The notes under the pieces: generated by a model
Told to the model about the DNA's origin: nothing
The model's database searches: none
Seen by the model: only the letters and a program-made list of their open reading frames with translations
Shown here: positions 11,866 to 23,850 of the stretch, in pieces
Layout of the letters: every line of letters starts with the position of its first letter
Numbering within the stretch: the first letter of the stretch is position 1
Translations under genes and position numbers: made by a program
From: Liolophura sinensis
Taxonomy: Eukaryota; Mollusca; Polyplacophora; Chitonida; Chitonidae
Direction of reading: 5' to 3'
Assembly (NCBI RefSeq): GCF_032854445.1
Contig: NC_088301.1
Span: forward strand, 47,549,116-47,613,115
Length of the DNA: 64,000 bases

Positions 11866-11994
11866 GTGATCACTTGTGACATTGATTGAAATCGTCACAC
11901 AACACGCGGGATCTAACAAATGTTGTAAGGCGAGATAGGTACACGCCATATGCAAAAGCCTTCGGTATATTGCTGTCCAAGTAAGGGTAATTTA

Positions 11995-13345
11995 CAATGT
12001 CAAATTTGAAACTATCCCTCTTGTAAACTCAGCGAGGGAGGAAACCGTTTTGGTCTTTGTACAAATATAGATCCAGATAAGATGTGCTATGTAGAAAGTG
12101 TGTGATTTCCTTTAAATCCAGCAAAGGTGGGTAAATATCTTTTGCAGCCTTTGCTATATATGGATTGTTTAAAGCTAGCAGATCATCAATATACCGTTTA
12201 GTGAAAGAGAAAGATCGGGCCTGGTGAGGATGATTATTTAACAGTTTCTGCACATAGTCGTATTCATATATACGACTCGCATAAGTCATCCAAAAGGGGG
12301 GCACAACTTGTACCGATCGAAATACCTGTGCACTGCTGATATATGATTTCTCCGAATTTCACATAGATTTATTAATGAGAAATTCAAGCAACTCAAAGTC
12401 CATTGAAGCATCCCATGAATGGTAACCCTTGTATATAGTGGAACTGAAGAAGGCTTTTTTGCCTCTGACGTTGATATAACGCTGACTGGTTTTATTAATC
12501 ACCGAAACAATTAGTGATGAAATTTTATCTATTAAATCCGTGTGATGAATAGTAGTATAGAGAGTGGAGAAATCCTAAGAAGCGTCTACTTCTTCAGTGA
12601 AACGTTTAGTGTTTTTAAGTATTCACATACAGTAAACGCCTGGATATTTTTAGAATTGCACGACAGTACTTGTTCCAAAATGACTGCTTCTTGCAGTGCC
12701 TTCCTTAACAGAGAGGATGGTTTGGTGGTACAGCTTTTTGACCCCGCAATAAATCGAGCTTTGTATGGGGATTTATGGATTTTTGGAATCGAGTATAGTT
12801 GTGGTATGTCGGTGTGAGGGGAAGGTATGGATATACTCCTTTGTTTGAGAAAGGATTGATGTTTTTAAATAGTGCCTCCAGAGTTAAGGTCGTTATAGAA
12901 TACGTTGATGTTGCGGCAGTTTTTATAATATTAAGCTCCTCCACCAGAACCTGATAGTAATAAATCTTGCAGACAATGTAATGTTATTAGCGGTTTTGTC
13001 GCTTTCGCACGGTAGGATCAGATCTTGCTTGTGCGCCACATGAGCATTACAATTGATATGGTGGATTCCATACACAAGGTCTTTCTTAACCAGCTCAAGC
13101 CAAGTGTCAGGGTCTCCAGGCTCTACCTTCCCCCGCTTAGACGATTTTTTGGCAAGTTTTTAAGCGCTGAAAGGACTATCTTCTTATTAACTTTCATATT
13201 TATCTTTCTCGGATCTCTTTTCTTTGGACCTCTCACAAGTAAATTTCCTAGTTCATCATTGTTTACAGTATCAAGGTCACCCGTCTTGACATGTTGACTT
13301 GGAAGATAAATGAATATAAGCGTCATGTTCGACATTCATATACCA
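11995..13345 (-). pseudogene. Decayed Penelope-like reverse transcriptase
   Basis: Read from right to left on the minus strand, broken frames show in order: NNDELGNLLVRGPKKRDP (about 13200-13265), CESDKTANN (12983-13009), YSIPKIHKSPYKARFIAGSK (about 12735-12795), a DFSTLYTTIHHTDL-type segment (about 12520-12570), a GTSCAPL-type segment near 12300, and FTKRYIDDLLALNN with the YIDD catalytic box at 12182-12193, then SYLDLYLYKDQNG. This order is typical of Penelope-like element reverse transcriptases. Several frameshifts and stops break it, and no intact endonuclease domain was seen. It is a dead copy. The family assignment rests on remembered motifs. Confidence 0.8.
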
Positions 13346-13654
13346 TTCCTAGTCCGTGAAGGGCGTTCCAAGTCGATAAGCACAAGATCCATTTCCAAAA
13401 CAACGTTTAACACTGGCTCCCAAAGACAATGGGATGTAAGAAATTATACAAACAGGAAATAAAGCCGGTAACACACAAGAAAAAGGCGGTCATCAATTTT
13501 CAATGATGCCGGGCACACAGTAGATATTCCAGACAAGAACTCCATATCAAAGTTCAAAAGTCTGACGGTTCACATTAATAACTGTATCTAGCAGATGTAT
13601 AATCAGATGTTTCAAACTCTCTAACTACTTTCGCGTAAATAAAGATCTTCGACG

Positions 13655-13760
13655 ATTTCTTGTCAAGTTACCTCAGTTAGGGTTTTATTCTAGCAGTTCA
13701 TGTTAATGCTTAAATAGTAGGAAGTTACACGCCCTTTAGCTCTATAGCTTAAACAGAATA
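13655..13760 (-). repeat. Dispersed family A, partial copy
   Basis: Contains TTGTCAAGTTACCTCAGTTA, GGGTTTTATTCTAGC, GTTCATGTTAATGC and ACACGCCCTTTAGC. Confidence 0.75.
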
Positions 13761-14304
13761 TGATGCTATGGACAGAATTCCAGTGCGTCATTGAAAACTG
13801 ATTCTCTTTTATATGTTGATATTTATGTAATATATTTTACCTGAACAGGGGTTTAAAGATGTTTTGGAATTGGGTCTTTAGATGATTGGTTTGAAATGCC
13901 TTGGATCTATATGCAAATGTCGGACATGACGAATAGAGCAGCCTTTGATCTTATTGATCTTAATCTGGCCTGGATCACATTCAATTAACGTCCGTCGAAT
14001 TAATCCAGTCTTCAAGACATGCATGGTTAGAGCGTCTGGCATAAGCATATCACTACACCATGTGTTTTAAAATTCCTGATTTAACAGAATGTTTAAAAGT
14101 TTTCAGTGGTGCAAGGGGGACACTTCCTTGATTTGGGCACGACGTTGAAATCAAATTTCAAACCCGTTCGTAAATAACTTCTAACTCGAATAGAAATACC
14201 ACATTGCACTACCCATAATAGCATTGTTTTTTATGTAATAAGCACAGATACTTAATTATTATGAAACTAGCAGAAGCAGATACAGCTATAACCCTGACGT
14301 CCAA
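13761..14304. other. Unassigned intergenic sequence
   Basis: No gene or strong repeat was seen. Confidence 0.5.
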
Positions 14305-14426
14305 TACAAAACCACCAAAAAGTTATAAAGTATTTAAACTAACGACTTATGACAGAATCATGCAAAAGTAGCAGTCGACCGTATCCAACGAAGACGGACA
14401 GACACAACGATTGTTCCAGTAGAATA

Positions 14427-14668
14427 TATTTATTCATTCATTGTTTTATTTATTCGCTTAGTGTTTTACGCTGTACTCAAGAATATTTCACTTATACAAC
14501 GGCGGCTAAAATTATAGTGGGAGGAAACCGGACAGAGCCCGGAGGAAACCCGCGACCATTCGCAGGTTGCTGCGATACCTGAACAAGATGGACCTGAACT
14601 CACATTGTCGCATAGGTGAGGGAAGCCCTTGAGTCATCGAGGTAGCACGCTAGCCATTCGGCCCTCTG
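14427..14668 (-). mobile_element. tRNA-derived SINE, diverged copy
   Basis: Same family as 804-1078: TTTTACGCTGTACTCAAG, GTGGGAGGAAACCGGACAG, GACCATTCGCAGGTTGCTG, and a decayed tRNA-like head. A run of about 20 bases is missing around 14575-14590 relative to the full copy. Confidence 0.8.
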
Positions 14669-14684
14669 AATAGATTAAAACAGT

Positions 14685-14880
14685 ATCCAGGTGATGTTCC
14701 ATGCTGGAATGGAAGTTGTTCATTTAAGTATATATCCCAGTTATGCATTCATTGCAACTGTTCATAATATAATTGAAGACGTACCTGGCGATCTTATTCA
14801 TCACTATGAATATGTCCCTCCTCTCCCCAGGTTAAACAGAAGATTCTAGACACACTGTTCATGTCTATTTACAAATGAAA
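14685..14880 (+). repeat. Dispersed family B, copy 2
   Basis: Matches copy 1 over GTTCCATGCTGGAATGGAAG, ATTGCAACTGTTCAT and CTGTTCATGTCTATTTAC. Confidence 0.55.
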
Positions 14881-14924
14881 TGTACTCAGTGCAAAATTTA
14901 AGAATCTTAGATTGGAGGTGTTGG

Positions 14925-15190
14925 ATGGAATAACCTTGACACTATGTATAGGTGTGGATGAAATCAGTATTCAAGCCGTGGACTATAAGTTGCCAGTAAT
15001 ATATGTATCTTAGCTGTTCTTTGATAGCAACTGTCCATATATCCAGCCTGGGGACCTAATTCAATACGATGACTATACATCCCAGGGCGGCGTTAAGCGG
15101 AATTAGAAACAACATGAAGCAGAGTGCAAGATATTCTGGACGTTCTGTCCATATTTACTTACAAGAAATTATACGCATACTCTTCAGAAG
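14925..15190 (+). repeat. Dispersed family B, copy 3
   Basis: Matches copy 1 over GAAATCAGTATTCAAGC, GCAACTGTCCATATATCCAG, TAATTCAATACGATGA and ATTCTGGACGTTCTGTCC. Confidence 0.65.
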
Positions 15191-15384
15191 ATGTTTACTC
15201 AAAATCCAATATGACCTAACCACATGACCTAGAAAAACGTGCTGTGCTGTTCGCACAATTTCACGTCCACAGGATTTTTACAGTAAAAGTTCAAGTTAAT
15301 CGTTCAAACGGCAGTAGCGTGGTCATAAAATCCGCGGAATAAAAATAATAAAAAATCTGTAGGAAAAGAAGAGGTTATAACATT

Positions 15385-15600
15385 ATTATAGACCTACAGC
15401 AAAGAGAATAAACCAGAGCAGCGAAGACACTGTAATGTTTGTTAAATGGTCGTACGTAACCGGTAAGATATTATAGGTAAAATACAGTGTTGGTAATCAC
15501 AATGTATTAGACGTCACTATTCTAGAATGACTCAAAATTCTGTGTTATCATCCTAATTAATAGCATTAAAACAATGCAAAGCATTCTGTAGTTCCACCAC
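15385..15600 (-). repeat. Dispersed family A, copy
   Basis: Contains ACCAGAGCAGCGAAGACACT, TTAAATGGTCGTACGTAACC and the distal block AATAGCATTAAAACAATGC, also seen in the 6375-6745 copy. Confidence 0.65.
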
Positions 15601-15617
15601 ATATAAGGGTTACTACG

Positions 15618-15802
15618 TGTGGAAGCCTTGGGCTTCACCCGGGCTCTGCCTGGTTTAGTAGTTCCCCCTACTACTGGTTTCCTCCCACCAAAGTGCTAAA
15701 TACCGTCATAGAAGTGAAGTATTCGAGAATACGTAGTAGAACATCAGATAAATAAATAAATGAATAAATAAATAAATAAATAAGTAAGTAAATAATTAAT
15801 AA
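15618..15802 (+). mobile_element. tRNA-derived SINE, 3' half, decayed
   Basis: CACCCGGGCTCTGCCTGGTT, TTTCCTCCCACCAAAGTG, a GAAGTGAAGTATTCGAG block, and a long AAATAAATAAAT tail. The tRNA head is missing and a short insertion splits the body. Confidence 0.7.
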
Positions 15803-15906
15803 AATATAGTGGTTACTACTCAACGGATATTTCGTTATTTATCAAATAGCTTGAATTAATCATTAATAACGTCTATGTAAAATTTAAGAAAACCATATCT
15901 CAACTA

Positions 15907-16945
15907 TGTATAAGTATTCCGGTGGGTACAACTAGTGAAACTGGCACGATATCAGAGTTGTTTAATACTTTTGTTGGGTCGATAGCCATTTATGCCTGCG
16001 AAGAATTGGGCTTTCGTAAAGCTAGGTCGTTAGAACGTGTACATACAAAATTCTTTAAGCAGTTACTTGGTGTAATCTTATCTACTGCAAATGTATGTAT
16101 TTTAATGAACTTTGGAGGCGACTCTTTATGCTGATAGACTTATTAGGATTATAAAATACTTTTTCGAAGTGTTTCATTTGGATAATTTAATACTACAAAA
16201 TGTATCAAATTGATTGTTAGAACAGTGTAAAAAAAGATGGATAAACTGGATGTCTTTAATTAGAGAACTTTTATATAAGTATGGTTTTGGTCAAGTTTGG
16301 TTATACACTACCAGCGTTGATAGAAACAATTTCTGTAACGCCACTTTTGCCTTCAAAATTTGACTGCTGAATTATCATCACCTAAGTTAACTCTCTATAA
16401 ATATCTAAAATCTGATTTTGGTTTTGAAAACTACTCAGGTAAAATCCGTAATATAGGTAAAATCTGTAATATTAATCATAGGAAAGCAATCACTTGTAAG
16501 CGAGTGTCATCTCATCAAACGAGGGTCGAAATAGGTCGTCATGGTACTCTCGTTTGGAGACAAATATGTGGCTCTGTCAACTTTGTGATTTAAATGAAAT
16601 AGGAGACGAGGATAATTTTTTAAGAGTATGCCTAAATTACTTGTCATTTCGCAAAGTTTATATTAAACCATATTATTGGATAAAACCAAATATGGTCAAT
16701 CTCATACAGCTTCTTTCCAGTACATCAAAAGTGTTGGTGCAAAACAGCTCGTTATATTTATGATAATTTCAAATTACGCCAGGCAAGACTGTATGTTATA
16801 CAGTAATTATTTCCAGTCTTTTGATTTCTTTTTTGTTTGTTTGCCTCTGTTTGTCCAGATGTTAGTCTATGCTGCCCGCCAATTGTCCAGATGTATACAT
16901 CTGTGACGAGGCGCGAATGTGCTCAAATCAAATAAACTTCAACCT
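15907..16945 (+). pseudogene. 3' remnant of a non-LTR retrotransposon (LINE)
   Basis: Frames in order show LFNTFVGSIAIYACEELGF (15952-16010), RVHTKFFKQLLGV, then KLTLYKYLKSDFGFENY, SHQTRVEIGRHG (about 16510-16545), a frame change near 16555, then WLCQLCDLNEIGDEDNFLRV and CLNYLSFRKVYIKPYYWIKP. The spacing of these blocks is that of the region C-terminal to the reverse transcriptase in many mollusc LINE ORF2 proteins, including a cysteine-bearing C-terminal segment. Stops and a frameshift make it non-functional. The right end is set at the end of a possible 3' UTR near 16945. Confidence 0.65.
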
Positions 16946-17504
16946 ACAATATAATCAAAATTGTGTCTTTAGTAATTAAATTGATTTTCAAGTGGTGAAA
17001 GGAAACGACGTCTGTGGGAAGCCTTGTTGTAACTCGGCTGACCGAGATTCCCATAGCCTGGTAGCCCCGGGAGGTTCGGGCTAGTAGCCACAGGGCTGAC
17101 ACACCCAATTCTGTCTGAGACACTCGAAGTTATCCAATCAGTGGACGTGCTAGCCCATGTATTGTTCCACGGAAATCGTTTAAAATGGCTCGTCTTCTGA
17201 TGATTCTGTTACTCGGCTGATTGAAAACCGTGTACGTGTTGTTAAGGTAAGTGACTAAGGAAGGCTTAAACTAACTATTGAGTTTGTAAAAACTGCATGT
17301 ATATTTACATGTAACTGTTGTGTCAAGGTTATTCGATCAAATGCCTTTACACCATGTTTTTTTTCGGTTTTACATTCAGTATAATTCTTTTGTAATTAAA
17401 TATGTCCGGAATCGCTGGCACTCTACTTCATGACTGTGTCTAATTCTGTTTAACCCGGGCAATGGGACGTATATTCGGCGTGTTCAATTAGACCGCCACC
17501 TTAA
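16946..17504. other. Unassigned sequence with a GC-rich patch
   Basis: A GC-rich patch at about 17010-17170, a short ATG frame at 17184 and a strong splice-donor-like GTAAGTGAC near 17247 could mark a first exon, for example the missing 5' exon of multicopper oxidase 2. Nothing else supports this. Confidence 0.3.
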
Positions 17505-17790
17505 ATATATGAACAGTTGTAATCAAAGTACTACTGATTATGCCTATATGCTGGCATGTTACACGGTTTGGATACTAACTTCTTCCATTCGCTTAGCACA
17601 TATCTTGCGTCTTTCAAATATTGAAAACTGTCGATTGCTTCTCTTGGCATCATGGGAATCCATCTTAATTTGTTTCTTTGGCCAGGAACGACCTCTTTTA
17701 TTGTCGACTGACTTACGAATGTCCGTTTTGACGCCTAAGCTTCAGCCAATATCCTACGTAAAAAGCTAAAACAAACACATTGATAGTCCT
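17505..17790 (+). repeat. Dispersed family C, copy 1
   Basis: Shares GAAAACTGTCGATTGCTTCT, ACGAATGTCCGTTTTGACGC and CCTACGTAAAA with related blocks at 21235-21560 and weaker ones at 22490-22625. An 86-codon frame here is not supported as a gene. Confidence 0.55.
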
Positions 17791-19664
17791 TTGAAGAGAT
17801 GCCTGCTTGCTCGAACGGAGGCCGTCCGTGCCATATCTATTTCTGATCGCCAATTACAGACCTGCGTAGTACTATGGTCGTGTTATCACAGAGGAAATCG
17901 TTTTTCCCTTTTCTTTTGCAGGGAGTCTTAGCATTTGGGAGTATTTTTCGTGTAGAATAGAATAAAGAACGCTGAATTCGGAACGAAATTTTCAGTGGTA
18001 CAGTTTATTGTGAATCTGGTAATACATATATACAGGCCAAAATTTCGATTGACATAATTAAGACGAATATAATATGATCGAAGAGGACAAGAATGTACAT
18101 ATAAATAAACACAGGACGAGTATTACAAGTTGATGTAACCAATGAACATTCAAATAATGTAATATAATAGACCTTGAACATATAACCTTACGAATGTGTG
18201 CAGTAGGCTACCTGCCTGTAGCATAGAATGACGAACGCCGAGTCTAGAATCGGCTTCTAAGTGGCACAGTTTAGTGTGAATGATTTTTACACAGACAGTC
18301 AGTGTGTATATGCTCACGTCGTTAGGCAAACCAGCTCACTTTGTCCCACGTGTTACCACTTCCAATAAATCATATCCTGTTTCAGCATGTTTTCAACCCA
18401 AAATTCAAACTTTGCCCCGTGGCGATTCATTTAAAGTAAAGGGGCTATCTGCCGGCCCCCTGGTTACTTAATCGATGCTGGGGATTAAATCATCTAATCA
18501 TGTCACCCCAAGCCCCGTGAGAGACGCCGGGGGGGGGGGGGGTGCTACAACAGACATGCTTTATGCAGAAAAACTTTATAATACAAAACCAACTGGTAAT
18601 GCAAGGCTGGTGACATGTAAAGGTAAGTTATACAGGGACATAAAACAAGATACTGGGAGGATCACTATCGAGAAACCAGGGTTCAAGCGGCGCCGAGGCG
18701 TTGTGGCAGTACATGCTAGTGTATTCATCCTCAACTCCTACCACCCAACCATCATCAGCTGCTCACCATCTATCAACAACTACCCAACAAGAACTGAAAA
18801 CGTAAATCTATATAGGCTTCTTTCTCGCTCAAATTTAGCGTAGAATTATCTTCACTCAGTTAAACAGGGAATTGAATAGAGCATCAATGTCGTTATACCA
18901 TCAATATTTAATCTGAAGTCTAAAGATTAGAAATTATCTTCAATTAAATATATTCATTCCTGACACGGGTGTAGCAGGTGTATCGGGTGCACATTCTGCT
19001 CAATCACTATTCTTAAGAAATATGTAAGGAAATTATATATACGTAAATAGTAAATAAAGCGGGTAACATGTATTAAAGAAGGAGTCAACGGTTTTCAGGG
19101 GGGCAGGGAATTCGATATTCTTGGCAGTGGCATATAAATCAAATTTCAAACTCGTATCCCGCTAATAGTCTTCCTCCAAAATACAACTACACTATTTCGG
19201 CCGCAACATGTTCATGGATAAACACGAGTGCTGATGTCTGCTAGCCGCGGGTTTACTAACAGGGACTACACCCAGCCATAACAACTATGATACAGATCCG
19301 ATAGAGGTCAAGCCAAAAGAAAAACCCGTTTGAATTTTTATATTGAACTGGATATAGTTGAACTGGTCGACCCTCTCAAGCAACCTTTTTATCATGCTGA
19401 GTGCATGATCTGAGTCACTAGCTTAAAGTCACGTGGTGTAACAAGAGTGCAGATTCATTGACAGCAGAATGAAAGAGGATAAGCATATATAGTTGATATG
19501 GATGTGTTTAGTGTAAAATAAAAACTTGTGTATGAGCTCTTTCCTATTTTGCAACTGTGTAAAAGTTCTTTCATGCGCAGATTTCGGGATACTGCTTTAT
19601 GAAACAGAGTGACGCCCCTTTATGTCAATTTGAACACGTGCTTGTATACAGAATATAAAATAAT
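17791..19664. other. Unassigned sequence
   Basis: Two related stretches (about 17935-18010 and 18220-18290) share AGAACGCTGA/CGAACGCCGA and a GGCACAGTTTA-like block, so they are old duplicates. A 12-G run lies near 18530. A 122-codon frame at 18475-18843 has no recognisable content. Confidence 0.45.
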
Positions 19665-19797
19665 AGACAACAGCAAGGAGAGTGAAACCAAAGCATCGTC
19701 GACAGTGTGATAATTGGCAAATGGTCACAAATATCTGGTGAAATCCGGGCCCTTGTCATTTAACTTCATCGTTTTATTATACCTATTTCTTTAAGTT
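19665..19797 (-). repeat. Dispersed family A, left arm of an inverted pair
   Basis: ACAGTGTGATAATTGGCAAA and CCTTGTCATTTAAC in minus orientation, directly abutting a plus-orientation copy. Confidence 0.75.
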
Positions 19798-20300
19798 AGA
19801 ATAAAAACCCTGACTGGCTTGAACTGACAAGTTACGTGTGACCATTTGCCAGCCATCACTCTGTCATCACTGCCCTGTGTTTACTCTCTATGCTGTACGT
19901 CTTTAATTATATTGTATTCCTGCATAGACCAGCGTTCTGTTGGTGGACTAAGCATCCCTGAGGCCTGATCGCTTTGCATTGGTTAAATGTGATGACAACT
20001 CAGTATTTAGAGTATTGCTAAACCAATGACGTTTAATAAATTTCAGTTAACATCACTGCATTTTTTTACCTAACACCGCTTAAGCCATGGTGTTACGGGG
20101 CGTGTAAATTGATACTGTTTATGCATTTACATGAACAGTTAGCATAACACCCTGACCGCGGTAAAGTGACAAAAGTCCTTTTTCATCGGTTTGTCAGCTA
20201 CCACACTGTCGTCACAGCTCTGGTTTTACTCTGTATGTCGTACGTCTTTAATTATATTTAAATCCTTGGATATACCAGCAACGTAGACGTCCACAAACGC
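19798..20300 (+). repeat. Dispersed family A, right arm plus a second unit in tandem
   Basis: TTAGAATAAAAACCCTGACT, TTACGTGTGACCATTTGCC and CTCTATGCTGTACGTC, then the distal part CCTGCATAGACCAGCGTTCT, ACTAAGCATCCCTGAGGC and CCATGGTGTTACGGGGCGTG, and a second core ending GTCGTACGTCTTTAATTATA. This is the best evidence that units can stand head to tail. Confidence 0.75.
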
Positions 20301-21234
20301 ACTAGTCCGTTCAAAGTTAAGGGCTGGGCTGTGTTATAATGCCGTTTTTAGAGTTAAATTGAGAACAAACTCACATGTTCATGATGTCATGAAAGTTAAA
20401 ATGTTTCAAAAGTACTCGTTAAAAAGTGGGATAGAGGGAGCATGTTTTCAACTCGAAAACAAGTTTAAGTTATAGAAGGTGAAAAATTACAATTGTGTAT
20501 GGTAAAATGCGGGACCACAAACGGTCAATGAAACTTTTTGGTCTTATGAAACGTACAGACTCGACCCCGAGGTGAAATGTCAAGATGTCCAAATCACAAT
20601 TGTATAGGCTAAGTATTTACAGTAAAGTCCCTCGCATGTGCCCTTCATTATTGTCCATTGGTCCGTGGTAGAGGATGTGCGTGGCGGGTATAGGTGTGCG
20701 ACTACCTGTTTTGAATGCCTAATTTTTTGTGTGCATTAATGCAGCTAGGAGGACTACGAAGTAGGTCATAGGTGTCTCCTTCTATATATGTAGATAGCCA
20801 TTTGTGTGGTGTGCATCTCACAAAACGCTTTTCTGCGTGGAGGAAGCTACTTTAGTGGATTTGAAGTAGTAAACCTGAGGGTATTTCATTTACTCGAAAC
20901 AGGTATGTAAAACACAAGGTTTTTCATATCTATCGACATGTATATGTATATTAGATGTTGTCTGCCATTAAACCACCGCTATGTATTAGGCACCTTTCCT
21001 GTCCACAGCTGAAACTATGATTGCAGTGTATATGTTATGTCCCAGATGTTTTCTCCTTTATTCGGTGATTACCTAAGAAGCACGCACAGCTGAAGCTGTT
21101 TAGTACCTTTCTTATTTTATAAAGGTATACAGAATGCAATGACAGAAAAAGTAGCCCAATGTCTGACAGGAAACTGACAATTACGTATTTATCACATCAC
21201 ACCACACACTGGTACGGCCATCTCCCGCTATAGC
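20301..21234. other. Unassigned intergenic sequence
   Basis: No gene or recognisable repeat was seen. Confidence 0.45.
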
Positions 21235-21560
21235 ATTATAGCGTTATAGTAACAGCTTGTGTTTAATGGTACACGATTTGAACACTGATTTCACTCATTT
21301 GGGTAAAAGATACCTTGCGCCTTTCCGACATCACTGAAAACTACTGACTGCTTCTCTTAGCGTTATTCTGTTCTAATTTCGTGCTTTAAATACTTTCATA
21401 GTTCTTCGGGGGCTTGTGTTAAACGTGCTTTTATTAGTTTGCCTTGCGGTTATTGACCTGGAACGCCCATATTGGTTGACGGATGGTATACGAATGTCTG
21501 TTTCGACCCATAGATTCAGACACTTACGTAAAACAAATGTGTAAACCTTATTTATAATAG
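21235..21560 (+). repeat. Dispersed family C, copy 2
   Basis: Parallels 17505-17790: GTACACGATTTGAACACTGA, AAAACTACTGACTGCTTCTC and ATACGAATGTCTGTTTCGAC. Confidence 0.5.
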
Positions 21561-21624
21561 ATTTGCAGCAAAATGTTCAAATCAATGCGAATACTTTTAA
21601 GTAGGTTTGCTTATCGTTATAGCA

Positions 21625-21955
21625 CGAACAAGTAATAGGTGGTAGGCGGTAGATCCAGGGTCAGTCCTGGGTTGAGTCACACCTAAGACCTTAAAAGAGT
21701 AAGTTGTAACTTCCTCGCTTGGCGTTCAGCATGAAGGGGACAGTGCAACGACTGGTTGGCCCGTATCAGTATAATGGCTTGGGTGGGGCAGCTTACTTGC
21801 CTTCAGTAAGGCGTCTCAGTGAAGCAGCACTAGATAGAAGAGCAGTGGAAATCTTTTCTGCAACAAGTAGGCAAATTACATGCATTTAAGGATTCCTTCG
21901 TGGCATATGACTGAAAAATTGTTAAGTACGACGTTAAACGCCAAGCACTCACTCA
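21625..21955 (+). mobile_element. Second SINE-like family, copy with CACTCACT end
   Basis: Begins near GGTAGGCGGTAGATCCAGGG and ends TACGACGTTAAACGCCAAGC followed by ACTCACTCACT. That end is a frequent tail of mollusc SINE-like repeats. A bare fragment of it also lies at 36491-36516 in reverse orientation. Confidence 0.65.
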
Positions 21956-22269
21956 CTGTGACAGGTCAGCATGCCTGGGGATCACGAAGCGATCTTATAC
22001 TAAGTCAAACTTTTACATCACTTTAAACGTGCTATGTAAAAAATAGTAAAAATATTTATATAAATTCTGGGTAAGTTACTGTACAACAAATCTCAGCTAA
22101 AATAACGGTACAGAAAGTACCAAATTTAATGATTAAAATTTTGACTTCAGTGTTAGATCTAAGACCTCACCAGGGACCTGACAGACGTCAAGTGGTTGTT
22201 TATTTAACGTGGTGAAAACACACCATTTTGTGTAAAATCACGCCATTTTTTGTTACCATGTTCTACTTG

Positions 22270-22465
22270 AGATATGGCACTAGGGAGTGTTTGTTGCTAA
22301 AATATTTCAGTACTTACATGAAGAGTTGGAATAAAACCCTAACTAAGTAAACTGAGGCTGGATTCCACCGGTTACGTGTAACCATTTGCTAACTACTAGT
22401 ATTACATTGCCGTCGTTGCTCTAATTTTACTCTGCCGTAAGTCTTTCTTTACTACATGTATATTT
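22270..22465 (+). repeat. Dispersed family A, copy
   Basis: Contains ATGGCACTAGGGAGTG, GGAATAAAACCCTAACTAAG, GGTTACGTGTAACCATTTGC and GCCGTAAGTCTTTCTTTAC. Confidence 0.75.
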
Positions 22466-22489
22466 TGTATTGGTTCCAAGATGATAGAA

Positions 22490-22625
22490 AACATGTCACC
22501 AGCTTTATTTACCGTGTATATGTTATTTCTAAGTTGATTTGGGACTGATACTTGCGATTATTGACATGGAATACCCTTTCTTGGTTTACGAGTGGTATAC
22601 GAGTGTCGAACTTGATTCAGTTGAA
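22490..22625 (+). repeat. Dispersed family C, short fragment
   Basis: CTTGCGATTATTGACATGG and GAGTGGTATACGAGTGTC parallel the second half of the 21235-21560 copy. Confidence 0.45.
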
Positions 22626-22934
22626 CCAGCCATGTAGACAATGTAGAGCTCATATATACAGGAATGTATGTTGTTCACGCACACGGCTAGTTCTGAAACT
22701 TGTACTGTACTTATATGTGCATTGAGACATGGAGATGTATACGGAAAAAAATACTCACACTTTCAAGTCCTTCTGATAGCAAGGGGATAAGCCGATATCG
22801 GTAGGCCCTAACCATGAAAGGGGCAAACTGGTACGGAGAACCATGGAGGTAAATATATATACCTCAATGGGAGAACCAAGAGGCCAGGTTATATATCACT
22901 GATTCAGACATACCCTATCGAGCAGAATGGCATT

Positions 22935-23550
22935 GGATGTATAGTTTAAAGGCGGAGAAAACATAAAAATGACATAAAGTTTAGATGAAAGAGTGCGAAA
23001 AGTTTTTCCTAAATGTAGTCTTCAGTATTTTTTCCGATTTTTCCTTAAGAAGAAAAGACACTTGAAAATAATTTTTGTATGGTGGGTATTTGGGACCACC
23101 TTTTGTTATTTATAGTCTTTGTTAAATAATGTCATAAATGAGGATGTAACACAGGTTTAAAAAATATTTTTGTACTAGAACTTGTTTTTTTTCATCTAAC
23201 AAATGTATTAAAGCTCAATTTGGATCATATTTATATTTTCATAATATGTTCATAAATATTATCATAATTTAGGTTAAATGCATGTTTCGATATAAACTAC
23301 AATTTACATTCAAATAAATTTATTGGACAAGAATCACACCCTCATTCAGAACATTATTATGCAACAACAATAAATACCAAAAGTTGGTCCCAAATACCCG
23401 CCATACAAAAATATTTTCAAATACACCTTCTCTTGAAAAAAAAAATCAAAAAGAATGTTAAAGATCAAATAAGTTTTGACGCTCTTTCATCTGATTTTGG
23501 CATCATTTATATATTTTCTTCTTCTTTAACTATAACATTTGTTGTGCGCT
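22935..23550. mobile_element. Foldback or MITE-like inverted-repeat element, copy 1
   Basis: The left arm (about 22935-23125) and the reverse complement of the right arm (about 23345-23550) align: TATAGTTTAAAG, AGATGAAAGAGTGCG, ACTTGAAAATAATTTTTGTA, TGGTGGGTATTTGGGACCAC on the left match TATAGTTAAAG, AGATGAAAGAGCGTC, TTGAAAATATTTTTGTA, TGGCGGGTATTTGGGACCAA on the right. It has an AT-rich centre and no shared coding frame. A second copy lies at 54035-54600. Confidence 0.8.
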
Positions 23551-23850
23551 TTCACATAAGTTTACATGAACCCAAGTTAATTTTAACTCCACGATGGCTG
23601 ATTTATGGCAAACAATTTACCTGCAAATGTCAAACTTTTTCAGGAGTTTCACATTTCTTCCGTAAATGAAACCACTATATGGCAAGTAAGTCATACCGAC
23701 AGAGAATAGACAATTATAAAACATACTTTGGGATTATCTTACTGCATGCATTGTAAGACTGTTTAACTGCTTGGGTTTCACGTGGCCTTTTCTTGCGTCC
23801 TGTTGTAACTGCAGTTTTTGTAAACACGTGTATTTTTTCTATTTCAAACT

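Noticed and set aside
18475..18843. 122-codon frame with a poly-Gly run
   Set aside because: The Gly run comes from a 12-G tract and the rest has no recognisable content.
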